DNA of 64,000 nucleotides from Sulfoacidibacillus ferrooxidans (GTDB taxonomy: Bacteria; Bacillota; Bacilli; Alicyclobacillales; SLC66). Shown in pieces: positions 1 to 8,551 of the stretch (the first letter of the stretch is position 1; each line of letters begins with the position of its first letter). The notes below the pieces were generated by a model. It was not told the origin of the DNA. It did not search any database and was given only the letters and a program-made list of their open reading frames with translations. The DNA is taken from positions 62,001 through 126,000 of the forward strand of contig NZ_JALBUF010000006.1 of NCBI RefSeq assembly GCF_022606465.1. The letters run 5' to 3'. The position numbers and the translations under genes were made by a program.

Positions 1-629
1 ATGATCATGCCAATCACATCATCCATATGAATCCAAGACACAAACTGCGTACCAGATCCTATTTTCCCGCCCACATGAAGTCGATAAGGCAGCATCATTT
101 TTTCTAGCGCACCACCATCTGCTCCAAGCACAACGCCAAATCTCGCCAATACTACTCGCACACCCTGCGACTGCACAGCTTGTGTGCGCTCTTCCCATGC
201 CTTGGCTACAGAAGCTAAAAAATCATTGCCCACAGATGCAGAGTCTTCAGTGAACGTAGCTGTTGTACTCACTCCATAATAGCCAACCGCAGAAGCTTGA
301 ATAAGTACACGTGGTTTCGTCTTTTGAGCAGCAATAAAATGAGAAAGGGCTTCCGTCGTGGCCAATCGACTCTGCATAATCCTTATCTTTCTCTTTCGCG
401 TCCAGCGCGAAGCATTGAGTGATTCACCTGCTAAGTTCACGATTACAGTGATATCTTTCGGTGCCACTTGTGCAGTTACAAATGCATCGTATGCCATGAC
501 ATAGACGTGTTTGCCAAACACAGAGCTTGCCTGTTCACGATTGCGACTCACAACCACCACTTCGTGACCACGAAGTAACAGCTCACGAACCACATGTCTA
601 CCTACAAATCCAGTAGCACCAATCACCAT
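1..629 (-). CDS. TIGR01777-family SDR epimerase (YfcH/YfhF-like), 3' end outside window
   Basis: Reading the minus strand from the ATG at 629 gives an open frame that runs off the left edge, so the C-terminus is missing. The N-terminus reads MVIGATGFVGRHVV, a Rossmann GxTGFxG dinucleotide-binding motif. It is followed by VNLAGES and later by QASAVGYYG, both signatures of the TIGR01777 NAD(P)-dependent epimerase family, whose substrate is unknown. I chose ATG 629 because a GGAG lies 6-7 nt upstream. GTG 641 and ATG 650 are in-frame alternatives behind a GGGGG run. The gene is divergent from the acyl-CoA synthetase at 764. Family assignment is firm; the biochemical role is not. Confidence 0.85.
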   Translation of the reverse strand, partial: MVIGATGFVGRHVVRELLLRGHEVVVVSRNREQASSVFGKHVYVMAYDAFVTAQVAPKDITVIVNLAGESLNASRWTRKRKIRIMQSRLATTEALSHFIAAQKTKPRVLIQASAVGYYGVSTTATFTEDSASVGNDFLASVAKAWEERTQAVQSQGVRVVLARFGVVLGADGGALEKMMLPYRLHVGGKIGSGTQFVSWIHMDDVIGMI

Positions 630-763
630 CACACACTCCACGATACACATCCCCCTATGCTCTACTCAGGAAATCCAGTCATACATATACCACAAAGGAA
701 AAATCAATTCCCTGTCGAATATCATCTTTAATAAGAGAAAGGTTACAGAAAGGTAGTGCATAC

Positions 764-2362
764 ATGACATTATCAGATTCTTCTGCCGCTTTTTCACACA
801 CCCTGCAACGCGCTCGTCGCAATACACTAGGTGACTTACTTAGCCGAAGTGCGGCACGGTATCCTAACAAAATTGCGTTAGTCTACGGCGAGCAACGCGT
901 GACATTTAGAGAACTAGAAGAACGAACAAACCAAACGGCTAATGCATTGCTCGCTGATGGAGTGACCCATGGATTAAAGGTGGCCATTTTATCAAAAAAT
1001 AATCTTGATTTTGTTATTGTGAAATATGCTGTAGCTAAGCTCGGAGCAATTCTCGTTCCTATCAACTACATGCTCACTGCTCATGAAACGGCCTATATTC
1101 TTAGTCATTCAGAAGTTTCACATCTAGTTGCCGCTTCAGGGTTTGCCGAGTCTCTTGACGCTGCTGTCGCTCTTGCGAATAACCTTTCTATTTTAGCCCG
1201 ATATATGATCGACACCCAACCAGATCAACGCTTACACATGTGGAAAGCGCTCACAAACTACAGTCAATCTTTCTCAACCGTCGCACCAGACATGGACATA
1301 GACGATGAAGATATCGCACAAATTCTGTATACCAGTGGTACCGAGTCTCGTCCTAAGGGTGTTATGCTCACGCATAGTAGTCTCATCGCTCAATATGTAA
1401 GTTGTATGGTCGACGGATCGATGACAAGTGAAGATATCATCATTCATGCGCTTCCTTTTTACCATAGTGCACAACTTAATTGCTTATTAGGCCCTGGCAT
1501 TTATCTTGGAGCAACCGGCATCATCTTGCAACAGGCAGCCCCAGATCTCATCTTATCTGCAGTAAAAGATGAGCAAGCCACACATCTATTTTGTCCACCC
1601 ACTGTATGGATCGCACTCCTTCGCCATCCCGCATTTGATCAATCATTACCATCCATCACCAACGGTTACTACGGTGCAGCTATCATGCCCATGGAAATTT
1701 TAAAAGAATTGGCAAAGCGTTTGCCAAACACCCGATTGTTTAACTTTTATGGCCAAACAGAAGTCGCGCCACTTGCAACCGTTTTACAACCAGAAGATCA
1801 ACTACGTAAACTGGGCTCAGCTGGTAAACCTGCACTCAATGTAGAAACAAAGATCGTAGATGAGTATGATCAGAATGTCCCGCCACTGACCATTGGCGAG
1901 ATTGTCCACCGCACACCACATGCGATGAAAGGGTATCTACATGATCCTATCCGAACACAAGAAGCATTTCGAGGTGGTTGGTTTCATAGTGGGGATTTAG
2001 GTTACCTCGATGAGGATGGCTATCTGACTGTTGTCGATCGCAAAAAAGATATGATCAAATCCGGTGGAGTCAATGTCTCTAGCCGCGAAGTAGAAGAAGT
2101 CATCTACGAATATAACGGAGTACTTGAAGTTGCTGTCATCGGAATACCTGATGATTATTGGATTGAAGCCGTGACTGCAATCGTCGTGATAAAAGATGGC
2201 ATGTCATTTGACCCTCAAGACCTGCTAGAGCATTGTAAAGGAAAGTTAGCAAAGTTTAAAATTCCAAAACACATCATTCAAGTAGAGCAGTTACCACGCA
2301 ATCCAAGTGGCAAAATTCTTAAACGCGAATTGCGCGACCAGCATCAATTACCATCTAAGTGA
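764..2362 (+). CDS. Acyl-CoA synthetase (AMP-forming, FadD-like)
   Basis: This 532-residue ANL-superfamily adenylating enzyme should activate a carboxylic acid (probably medium or long-chain) to its CoA thioester through an acyl-AMP. Visible motifs, in order: the phosphate-binding loop YTSGTESRPKGV (about 189-200), YGQTE (about 326), the hinge SGDLGYLDEDG followed by VDRKKDMIKSGG (about 405-430), and PSGKILKRELR at the C-terminus with the catalytic lysine. The length is normal for the family. The start follows AAAGG about 10 nt upstream. It is a single gene ending in a strong hairpin at 2371-2429. It is soluble, unlike the membrane-anchored paralogue at 26469-28829. The exact acid cannot be told from the sequence. 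Confidence 0.9.
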   Translation: MTLSDSSAAFSHTLQRARRNTLGDLLSRSAARYPNKIALVYGEQRVTFRELEERTNQTANALLADGVTHGLKVAILSKNNLDFVIVKYAVAKLGAILVPINYMLTAHETAYILSHSEVSHLVAASGFAESLDAAVALANNLSILARYMIDTQPDQRLHMWKALTNYSQSFSTVAPDMDIDDEDIAQILYTSGTESRPKGVMLTHSSLIAQYVSCMVDGSMTSEDIIIHALPFYHSAQLNCLLGPGIYLGATGIILQQAAPDLILSAVKDEQATHLFCPPTVWIALLRHPAFDQSLPSITNGYYGAAIMPMEILKELAKRLPNTRLFNFYGQTEVAPLATVLQPEDQLRKLGSAGKPALNVETKIVDEYDQNVPPLTIGEIVHRTPHAMKGYLHDPIRTQEAFRGGWFHSGDLGYLDEDGYLTVVDRKKDMIKSGGVNVSSREVEEVIYEYNGVLEVAVIGIPDDYWIEAVTAIVVIKDGMSFDPQDLLEHCKGKLAKFKIPKHIIQVEQLPRNPSGKILKRELRDQHQLPSK

Positions 2363-2370
2363 ATCATGCA

Positions 2371-2429
2371 TGATTCATACAGAGAGCTGGGCGATTCCTC
2401 GTTCAACTCAAAGCTCTCTGTATGAATCA
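2371..2429. terminator. Bidirectional hairpin terminator
   Basis: A perfect 18-bp inverted repeat (2371-2388 with 2412-2429; arm TGATTCATACAGAGAGCT) lies between the convergent acyl-CoA synthetase and aldo/keto reductase genes. The following T-tract is weak on both strands. Confidence 0.75.
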
Positions 2430-2462
2430 ACTCTTTAAACGACGCTTATCGCATATACCTAC

Positions 2463-3329
2463 TTATATTGACTGTGTCAACATATCATAATCAGCATCGC
2501 TCAGTTCGATTTCTGCCGCAGCAATATTTTCTTCAACGTGAGAGACAGTCGATGTGCCAGGAATGGGCAACATCACAGGTGACCGCTTTAGCAACCAAGC
2601 CAACGCGAGTTGAGAAGGTTTAGCATGGAGACGCTTGGCCAGCTCATCAAGCGGCCCACCCTCTTTGGCTAGCTGACCTGTGGCCAAAGGAAACCAAGGG
2701 ATAAACGCCATCTGATGCATTTCACAGTACTGAAGAACAGGTTCGGCATCCCGTTTGGCGAGATTGTACAGATTTTGTACCGAAACAATACGAGCCGTTT
2801 GCTGTGCCTGTTCCAACTCAGAAACGCTCACTTCGCTCAATCCAATATGACGAATCTTACCCTCTTGTTGTAAGAGTGCCAGTTCGCCCACTTGCTCTTC
2901 AAGAGGAACCTGCGGATCAATGCGATGTAATTGAAGTAAATCAATGCGTTCTAGACCAAGATGTCGCAAACTCAATTCGACCTGCTGACGCAAGTACTCC
3001 GGCCGTCCCACGGGTCGCCAGACATTAGGTCCTGATCGTGTGAGTCCAGCCTTTGTGGCAATCACAACATCCGCTGCGTATGGGTGTAATGCTTCCTTAA
3101 TAAGCATTTCTGAAACAAATGGTCCGTACGAATCAGCCGTATCTATGAAGGTCACACCAAGTTCCACTGCGCGCCGAAGTACACGTATAGCTTCTTGTGG
3201 ATCTTTAGGATGACCCCATATCCCTGGCCCCGTCAACTGCATGGCACCATATCCTAAACGATGAACAGGCAGGTCTCCCCCAATAGCAAAATTACCGGAC
3301 TTTTTAGCTGTTACACCGTGAATCGACAT
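2463..3329 (-). CDS. Aldo/keto reductase
   Basis: 288-residue NAD(P)H-dependent oxidoreductase with the (beta/alpha)8 fold of the AKR superfamily. The tetrad is recognisable: Asp and Tyr in [10 protein letters not shown], Lys in [12 protein letters not shown], and His in LLQLHRIDP. The C-terminal [16 protein letters not shown] is the usual cofactor-binding segment. The start ATG has GAGGAGG about 8 nt upstream. The gene stands alone, convergent with the acyl-CoA synthetase. It resembles the YdbC/PdxI-like group of small AKRs; the substrate is unknown. Confidence 0.9.
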   Translation of the reverse strand: MSIHGVTAKKSGNFAIGGDLPVHRLGYGAMQLTGPGIWGHPKDPQEAIRVLRRAVELGVTFIDTADSYGPFVSEMLIKEALHPYAADVVIATKAGLTRSGPNVWRPVGRPEYLRQQVELSLRHLGLERIDLLQLHRIDPQVPLEEQVGELALLQQEGKIRHIGLSEVSVSELEQAQQTARIVSVQNLYNLAKRDAEPVLQYCEMHQMAFIPWFPLATGQLAKEGGPLDELAKRLHAKPSQLALAWLLKRSPVMLPIPGTSTVSHVEENIAAAEIELSDADYDMLTQSI

Positions 3330-3460
3330 GATTTATTGCCTCCTCGAAGATCATTCATTACATGAAACGTTGACCAACCTTACTACTGCATTATACACTA
3401 TGTATCTCCTGTAAAAACACTGTCGTGCACAACTAGCATTAAACGATGGTTAAGAAAAAC

Positions 3461-3891
3461 TTAGTTCGACGATTCAATCACCCATCGTCCCGCCTTTAAA
3501 ATTTGGATGCTTTCTCTATTTTCGCGCACGCCAATGATATCCAGTTCACCTGAGCCAATCATAAAGTCCACGTGCACTACACTTGTATTGAGTCCGTGTA
3601 CTTCTAATTCTTCCGCTGTCATTCCGTCCCCACCCTCTATGCAAAGTGGGTATGCATCGCCTAACGCTACATGGCATGCTGCATTCTCATCAAGCGATCA
3701 AGTTCTGCATCTTCCCATTCCACATGAACACGTTTAGCTCCTTGTGCATATGCAAGTTCAGTTATCTTATGAACGAGTTCACTTCCAAATAAGGGCGCGC
3801 GAATAAGAACTTCTTGTCCGGACTGAACATCTACGCCGAGCTTCACAATGAGTTCAGCATATTTTGCTAACCGTTCTTGAAATTCATTCAT
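3461..3891 (-). pseudogene. M29-family aminopeptidase (AmpS/PepS-like), internally deleted
   Basis: From ATG 3891 (GGAG about 9 nt upstream) the frame encodes a normal M29 N-terminus: a leading helix, then KLGVDVQSGQEVLIRAPLFG, ending in MRMQHAM and a stop at about 3667. Directly after, in another frame, comes a typical M29 C-terminus: HVALGDAYPLCIEGG, VHVDFMIGSGELDI and GRWVIESSN, ending at the stop at 3461-3463. The family is about 410 residues long; only about 74 N-terminal and 70 C-terminal residues remain. The middle, with most of the metal-binding residues, is gone and the remnants are out of frame. An internal deletion is the simplest explanation. Confidence 0.85.
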
Positions 3892-3980
3892 AAAACCACT
3901 CTCCTCATACGACACATTGGCTTCTTATGCAAATATACACCATATCAGCTTACATACGTTGCTTATATCCAACAAATCTA

Positions 3981-4015
3981 ATAGGGTCAGGTGTATCGTG
4001 CTCACCTGACCCTAT
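3981..4015 (-). terminator. Hairpin terminator after the MFS gene
   Basis: A perfect 13-bp inverted repeat, ATAGGGTCAGGTG (3981-3993) pairing with 4003-4015, lies just downstream of the minus-strand MFS gene and is followed on that strand by TAGATTTGTT. Confidence 0.75.
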
Positions 4016-4052
4016 ACGTACTCTTCTCTGAGCGATAAAGTTTGGATATAAA

Positions 4053-5447
4053 TTATAACTGGATTCCTGACACATCCTCAAAAGTGACGTCAGTTACTTG
4101 CTCTAGTGACTTTCTTGTTGCCCGAACTGTAAATCCCATAAAAATCAGGGATGCGAGCGTGGCTATGCCCATTAACAAAAATGCCCCCGTAAACCCATAG
4201 ATTCCGTAAATAAGCAGTGCAAGCGGTGCAGATATGGCACCCCCAAAGTGACCAATGCCATCACACATCGCAAGCCCAGAACTACGAGACCGCGTGGGAA
4301 AGTGTTCCGCCGTGATAATGTAACCAAGAATTGACAAGAGAGCAATGGTTGTCGTGAAGAGAAATCCACCAATAATGATCATCGCAGGTGATGAAGCAAA
4401 GGCAACGAGAATCATAGCCAATCCACCGATCACTCCAGAAATAATCAATGAAATTTTACGCTCCACTTTGTCACCGAACCATAGAACATAGAGTGCACCA
4501 ACGACGAATCCAATACTAGAAATGGCTGAAAAATCAATGCTGCTTGCTAAATTGTACCCCTTATCTACTAGAAACGTCGGAGCTAATCCCAAATATGTGT
4601 AGTCAGCAACGTACCATAACAACCAATACACAAGAAGAATGATCATTCGATTTAAATAAGGCGGTTTTAACAAAGATAGCAGTGGGAATCCATGTGCCTT
4701 TTCTTCTAATGGCATATCAACGACTGGAGGAAGGGACTTGCCACCCATTTTAGCCATAGCCTGTTTCTCAATCCTGTCAACTAAAGCGATCGCTTGATCA
4801 TGATGTCCATGAATGAGCAACCACCGTGGAGATTCAATCAGTGCATTGGACATAAATAGCATGAAAATTCCACCAAATCCCCCGATAAAAAGAAGTACTC
4901 TCCATCCCCATGAAAATTCCGGCACAATCGCCATAGCTACAAATGGTACAGCCGCCAAACCCACAAAAGCAAATACATTAGCTAGACCGGTAAATCTCCC
5001 ACGAAGTGCAGCAGGGGATATTTCACCCATATACGTAGAAACTTGCGAGATCATCGTTCCAATACCCATACCAACGACAAAGCGAAAAGCAATTAAAACA
5101 TCTACATTAGGACTAAGGGCGGTTCCGAACGAGCCTACGGTATAGAGAAGAATACCCGTAATAAGAGCCATTTTACGCCCGTAATAATCACTAATCACAC
5201 TCACAATAAGGGAACCCACAATGTAACCATATAAACTAAAACTAATTGACTGAGAAACCAAAAGAGTAGATACGTGAAACTGCTGCGTGATAACTGGAAT
5301 ACCGTAAGCAACATTTGTAATATCAAAAAATGCGAAGAAATAGCCTAGACCGAGCATAATCAACAGTTTTGAACCGTGTGGCCAAATCGGGATTCTTTCT
5401 AACCGTGCAAGTGGATTCACTGCTGTTACTTTAGGTGCAGTTGACAT
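4053..5447 (-). CDS. MFS transporter, metabolite:H+ symporter type
   Basis: 464-residue, 12-TM permease of the sugar/metabolite porter branch of the major facilitator superfamily. Visible signatures are the loop 2-3 motif DYYGRKMALITG, the TM4 to loop 4-5 stretch FRFVVGMGIGTM then GEISPAALRGR, and GYIITAEHFPTRSRSSG in the second half. The start is preceded by AGGAGGG. It is transcribed away from the Liv-type operon. The shared intergenic region has a GTGACT direct repeat facing this gene (5666-5682), so the two units are probably co-regulated and may serve the same compound. The leader would be about 195 nt. The substrate is not evident. Confidence 0.88.
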   Translation of the reverse strand: MSTAPKVTAVNPLARLERIPIWPHGSKLLIMLGLGYFFAFFDITNVAYGIPVITQQFHVSTLLVSQSISFSLYGYIVGSLIVSVISDYYGRKMALITGILLYTVGSFGTALSPNVDVLIAFRFVVGMGIGTMISQVSTYMGEISPAALRGRFTGLANVFAFVGLAAVPFVAMAIVPEFSWGWRVLLFIGGFGGIFMLFMSNALIESPRWLLIHGHHDQAIALVDRIEKQAMAKMGGKSLPPVVDMPLEEKAHGFPLLSLLKPPYLNRMIILLVYWLLWYVADYTYLGLAPTFLVDKGYNLASSIDFSAISSIGFVVGALYVLWFGDKVERKISLIISGVIGGLAMILVAFASSPAMIIIGGFLFTTTIALLSILGYIITAEHFPTRSRSSGLAMCDGIGHFGGAISAPLALLIYGIYGFTGAFLLMGIATLASLIFMGFTVRATRKSLEQVTDVTFEDVSGIQL

Positions 5448-5650
5448 TTTGATCCCTCCTATATTGGTAATTCAATGATACCTCTCAACTATTCTCCATC
5501 TTTCTATGCAGCGTTGCTACATTGCTTTGTAAGCCCTTTCATTCATGTTCGTCAAACCATCTCCTTTCAGTGCAAAGATACTCCATTACTCATGCACCGG
5601 TTCCCAGATGCACCAGAGTATGAAAACGCATTCTTATTCCGTGTACTAGT

Positions 5651-5682
5651 ACTGTACCATATTTCAGTCACAAAAAAGTCAC
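5651..5682 (-). promoter_or_regulatory. Candidate SARP-type operator/promoter for the MFS gene
   Basis: Read on the minus strand: GTGACT (5682-5677), 5 bp, GTGACT (5671-5666), 9 bp, then TACAGT (5656-5651) as a -10-like box. No consensus -35 is present, as expected at an activator-dependent promoter. It is the mirror image of the site at 5740-5771. Confidence 0.5.
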
Positions 5683-5739
5683 ACGATATGTGACATTGAA
5701 ATGCTCAACTTCCCACTTACTTACCTATGAGTTCCTTTT

Positions 5740-5771
5740 GTGACTCTCTCGTGACTAATAAATGATATATT
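5740..5771 (+). promoter_or_regulatory. Candidate SARP-type operator/promoter for the Liv-type operon
   Basis: GTGACT (5740-5745), 5 bp, GTGACT (5751-5756), 9 bp, then TATATT (5766-5771). Direct repeats of 11-bp period ending 8-9 bp before the -10 box are the known architecture of SARP activator sites. The regulator gene at 11742-14951 encodes a SARP-like domain. Confidence 0.5.
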
Positions 5772-5819
5772 TCAAACAGATTAGGTATGCGCTTTCACAA
5801 TAGAAAAGGGGGCATTTAC

Positions 5820-7049
5820 ATGCGTACACGTTATCAATGGGCTGGCATTGTTATGACTGCCACCGTAGTCGCTTCATTAATGGCAGGCTGCGGAACAAAT
5901 TCAACTCCATCCGCTACAGGATCAGGGCCCAGTAACAGTGCCATTAAAATTGGCGTTGTTACGGCACTTTCAGGAGCACTTGCAGATTATGGTCAAGAGT
6001 GGAAACGCGGTTTCACCATTGGATTACAATATGCAACAGGTGGGACGGACAAAATTGATGGACATCCTATTCAAGTAATTTGGTCAGATGGCGACTCCAC
6101 GCCAACACAATCCGTCATTGATGCAAAAAACTTACTTCAAAGCGATGGAGTCAATGTACTCGCAGGCGGCGTGAATAGTGCAAGCGCCATAGCCATGGAA
6201 CCACTCGCGCAAAAATATCAAACTGTATACATGGTAGGGCCAGCCGTTGCCGACAGCATCACAGGTAAACACTACAACAAATATATTTTTAAAATCTCAC
6301 CAAACTCCTATATGGAAGCCAAAGCGGCGGTCATGTCCATTAGCACCCCAGGTGCTACAGTCGCTCAGCTTGCTCCGAGTTATGCATTTGGTTATGACTC
6401 TGTAGCTGCATTTCAACAACTAGCAACGCAAGCGGGATTAAAAGATATTCTTAATGTATATGCCGATCCTACTGCAACGGACTTCACCCCTCAACTCACG
6501 AAAATTTTACAGGCTCATCCAAAGTATCTATTTGTGACATGGGCTGGTGCGCCAGGACCTTGGAATTCAATTGTGAATATGCAGTTAGAAAAACAAGGAA
6601 TTACTGTGGTCACAGGGATACCAAATATCGCGGCCATTCAAGCATTATTCGGCAACTTTGCGGGAATGCATGGCTTTACTACTTACTTTTACACATTGCC
6701 TCATAATCCCATAAATAATTACTTGATAGCACATGATCAGTCTGAATTCCATACTGTTCCTGATTTGTTTGATCCAGATGGGATGGCAGCTGCTATTGCA
6801 ATCGTGGATGGGCTTAAGAAAACAGATGGTAACGCCAATGGAAATGCACTCTCTGCTGCTCTTTCCGGTATGACATTCCAAGGGCCTAAAGGCACATATC
6901 GATTCAGAGCATCTGACCATCAAGCATTACAAAATCAGTACAGTGTGGTCCTCAAAAATGAGCCTGGTTTTAACTATCCAGTACCCACACTATTAAAAGT
7001 AATTACAGCAAACGAAACGATTCCACCCGTACTGAATAACGGGCAATAA
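5820..7049 (+). CDS. Liv-type ABC transporter substrate-binding lipoprotein
   Basis: 409 residues from ATG 5820, chosen because AGGGGG lies about 7 nt upstream and because the hydrophobic N-terminus ends in the lipobox LMAGC, giving an anchored lipoprotein. The mature part starts with IKIGVVTALSGALADYGQ, the hallmark of type I periplasmic-binding proteins of the LivJ/branched-chain amino acid family (Peripla_BP_6). It delivers ligand to the permeases and ATPases encoded next. Members of this family also bind urea, amides, aromatic acids and other short acids, so branched-chain amino acids should not be assumed. It is the first gene of the operon, directly behind the 5740-5771 site. Confidence 0.9.
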   Translation: MRTRYQWAGIVMTATVVASLMAGCGTNSTPSATGSGPSNSAIKIGVVTALSGALADYGQEWKRGFTIGLQYATGGTDKIDGHPIQVIWSDGDSTPTQSVIDAKNLLQSDGVNVLAGGVNSASAIAMEPLAQKYQTVYMVGPAVADSITGKHYNKYIFKISPNSYMEAKAAVMSISTPGATVAQLAPSYAFGYDSVAAFQQLATQAGLKDILNVYADPTATDFTPQLTKILQAHPKYLFVTWAGAPGPWNSIVNMQLEKQGITVVTGIPNIAAIQALFGNFAGMHGFTTYFYTLPHNPINNYLIAHDQSEFHTVPDLFDPDGMAAAIAIVDGLKKTDGNANGNALSAALSGMTFQGPKGTYRFRASDHQALQNQYSVVLKNEPGFNYPVPTLLKVITANETIPPVLNNGQ

Positions 7050-7074
7050 ATCAATGACGGTGGAGGTTTTGTAG

Positions 7075-7833
7075 GTGGCAACATTGGAGGCGGATGGAAT
7101 ATCAGTTGGATATCGCAATCATCTCGTGGTTCAAAACGTTTCACTAACACTCGACCCAGGTGAGTTTCTTTCATTGATTGGTCCAAATGGAGCCGGAAAA
7201 ACAACCTTACTAAGCGCTCTTGGAGGTCAACTTCGCATTCGATCTGGATCATTACGATATGATGGGCAGACCATTACAACATGGTCTGCAGATCGCCGCG
7301 CGCGTGCAGGCATCGGCAGGTCATTTCAAGCGATTCACCTATTCCCTAATTTAACAGCGGAACAAAATGTGAGGCTCGCAGTTCAAGCTACACGCAAACT
7401 ACATGTGCGTGACTGGCTTTGGCAAACGCGCTCAGATGTGTTGGATGCGACCAAAAATACGTTGAGTGCAGTCGGTTTAGAACATGTGGCACCCATCATA
7501 GCCAAGTCACTCTCTCATGGCGACAAACGCAAACTAGAACTCGCGATGTTGTTGGCCTTGCAACCACGTATTCTTCTTTTAGATGAACCTACTGCAGGGA
7601 TGAGTTTAACCGAGGCACCCAAAATGCTCGATTTAATTGAGCAGCTTAAATCACTTCGACAATATGCCATTATTTTAGTTGAACACAAAGTCGACGTCGT
7701 CATGAAACTCTCTGATCGCATCATGGTTCTTAATCAAGGGAAGGTGCTTGCAGAAGGTTCGCCATCGGAAGTGATGAAGAACCCAGAAGTCACACAGGCG
7801 TACTTGGGAGGATCACATGGAAGCACTGCTTGA
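7075..7833 (+). CDS. Liv-type ABC transporter ATP-binding protein (LivG-like)
   Basis: 252-residue ATPase. Walker A is GPNGAGKTT (about 38-46), the Q-loop region reads RSFQAIHLFPNLTAEQN, the signature is the degenerate LSHGDKRKLELA, and Walker B is ILLLDEPTAGMS followed by the H-loop VEHKVD. Such order and spacing are typical of LivG. The start is GTG with GGAGG about 8 nt upstream. Its end overlaps the next ATPase gene by 17 nt, so the two are probably translationally coupled. Confidence 0.92.
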   Translation: MATLEADGISVGYRNHLVVQNVSLTLDPGEFLSLIGPNGAGKTTLLSALGGQLRIRSGSLRYDGQTITTWSADRRARAGIGRSFQAIHLFPNLTAEQNVRLAVQATRKLHVRDWLWQTRSDVLDATKNTLSAVGLEHVAPIIAKSLSHGDKRKLELAMLLALQPRILLLDEPTAGMSLTEAPKMLDLIEQLKSLRQYAIILVEHKVDVVMKLSDRIMVLNQGKVLAEGSPSEVMKNPEVTQAYLGGSHGSTA

Positions 7834-8551
7834 AGTGAAGGATCTGTATGCAAATATTGGCCAATTCTCTATTTTACAAGGTGTTTCCTTGTCTGTTCAA
7901 AAGAATGCGATCAATGTCATCTTGGGTCGCAATGGAGCAGGAAAATCAACCACCTTACGAACCATTATGGGCTATGTTCGCCCACTAAAAGGTACGATTC
8001 AGTTGGACTCCACAAACTTGAGCAATCTTACAACCTATCAAATTGCTCGTAAAGGGATAGGTTATATGCCAGAAGATGCAAATATCTTTGCGAATCTCAC
8101 TGTGGAAGAAAATTTGCTTATCTCTATGCCAAATCGAGAAGCACGAACTGCAAAACGTCTTAGCGATATGCGCGATTTATTCCCGGACCTCACTGTCGCT
8201 TGGAATCGCCAAGCCGGAACACTTAGCGGTGGTCAAAGACAAATGATGGCACTCGCATCAGTTCTCGTATCACAACCAAACCTCGTTCTCATCGATGAAC
8301 CAAGTAAGGGTCTATCTCCTCTACTGGTTGAGCGAATTGGTGATGCGCTCGTTCAACTTCGAACGGAAACGACGATTGTATTAGTTGAGCAAAATTTTTT
8401 CTTAGCTAAGCGCACAGGAGATTACGTAACCGTCTTAGATGATGGTCAAACCGTATATACAGGAGACATGCAAGCACTCGCATCATCAGAAGATCTATTG
8501 CAACATTATCTGGGTCTGCAATTACAAACGAAAGATGGGATGGGTCTATGA
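7817..8551 (+). CDS. Liv-type ABC transporter ATP-binding protein (LivF-like)
   Basis: 244-residue second ATPase of the importer. Walker A is GRNGAGKSTT, followed by GIGYMPEDANIFANLTVEEN, the signature LSGGQRQMMA, Walker B VLIDEPSKGLSP (the S-K-G-L-S variant typical of LivF) and the H-loop VEQNF. GGGAGG lies about 7 nt before the ATG, inside the preceding gene. The stop overlaps the start of the permease gene (ATGA). Confidence 0.92.
   Translation: MEALLEVKDLYANIGQFSILQGVSLSVQKNAINVILGRNGAGKSTTLRTIMGYVRPLKGTIQLDSTNLSNLTTYQIARKGIGYMPEDANIFANLTVEENLLISMPNREARTAKRLSDMRDLFPDLTVAWNRQAGTLSGGQRQMMALASVLVSQPNLVLIDEPSKGLSPLLVERIGDALVQLRTETTIVLVEQNFFLAKRTGDYVTVLDDGQTVYTGDMQALASSEDLLQHYLGLQLQTKDGMGL

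Larger units (their letters stand above)
5448..5819. promoter_or_regulatory. Divergent promoter region between MFS gene and Liv-type operon
   Basis: This 372-bp region has no credible gene. Its right half carries five GTCAC/GTGAC half-sites. The two pairs listed separately form oriented direct repeats of period 11 bp, and one lone GTGAC (5690-5694) lies between them. The left part, about 5448-5640, is the expected untranslated leader of the MFS transcript; no further structure was recognised in it. Confidence 0.6.

Noticed and set aside
3507-3737. 76-codon plus-strand frame
   Set aside because: It is antisense to the C-terminal part of the M29 aminopeptidase remnant, whose minus-strand reading matches the family.
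4813-5145. 110-codon plus-strand frame within the MFS gene
   Set aside because: It is a shadow of a membrane protein gene; the minus-strand product has all family signatures.
5475-5693. 72-codon frame between the MFS and Liv-type genes
   Set aside because: It has no ribosome site, its residue composition is unlike that of its neighbours, and it overlaps the operator repeats and the MFS leader.
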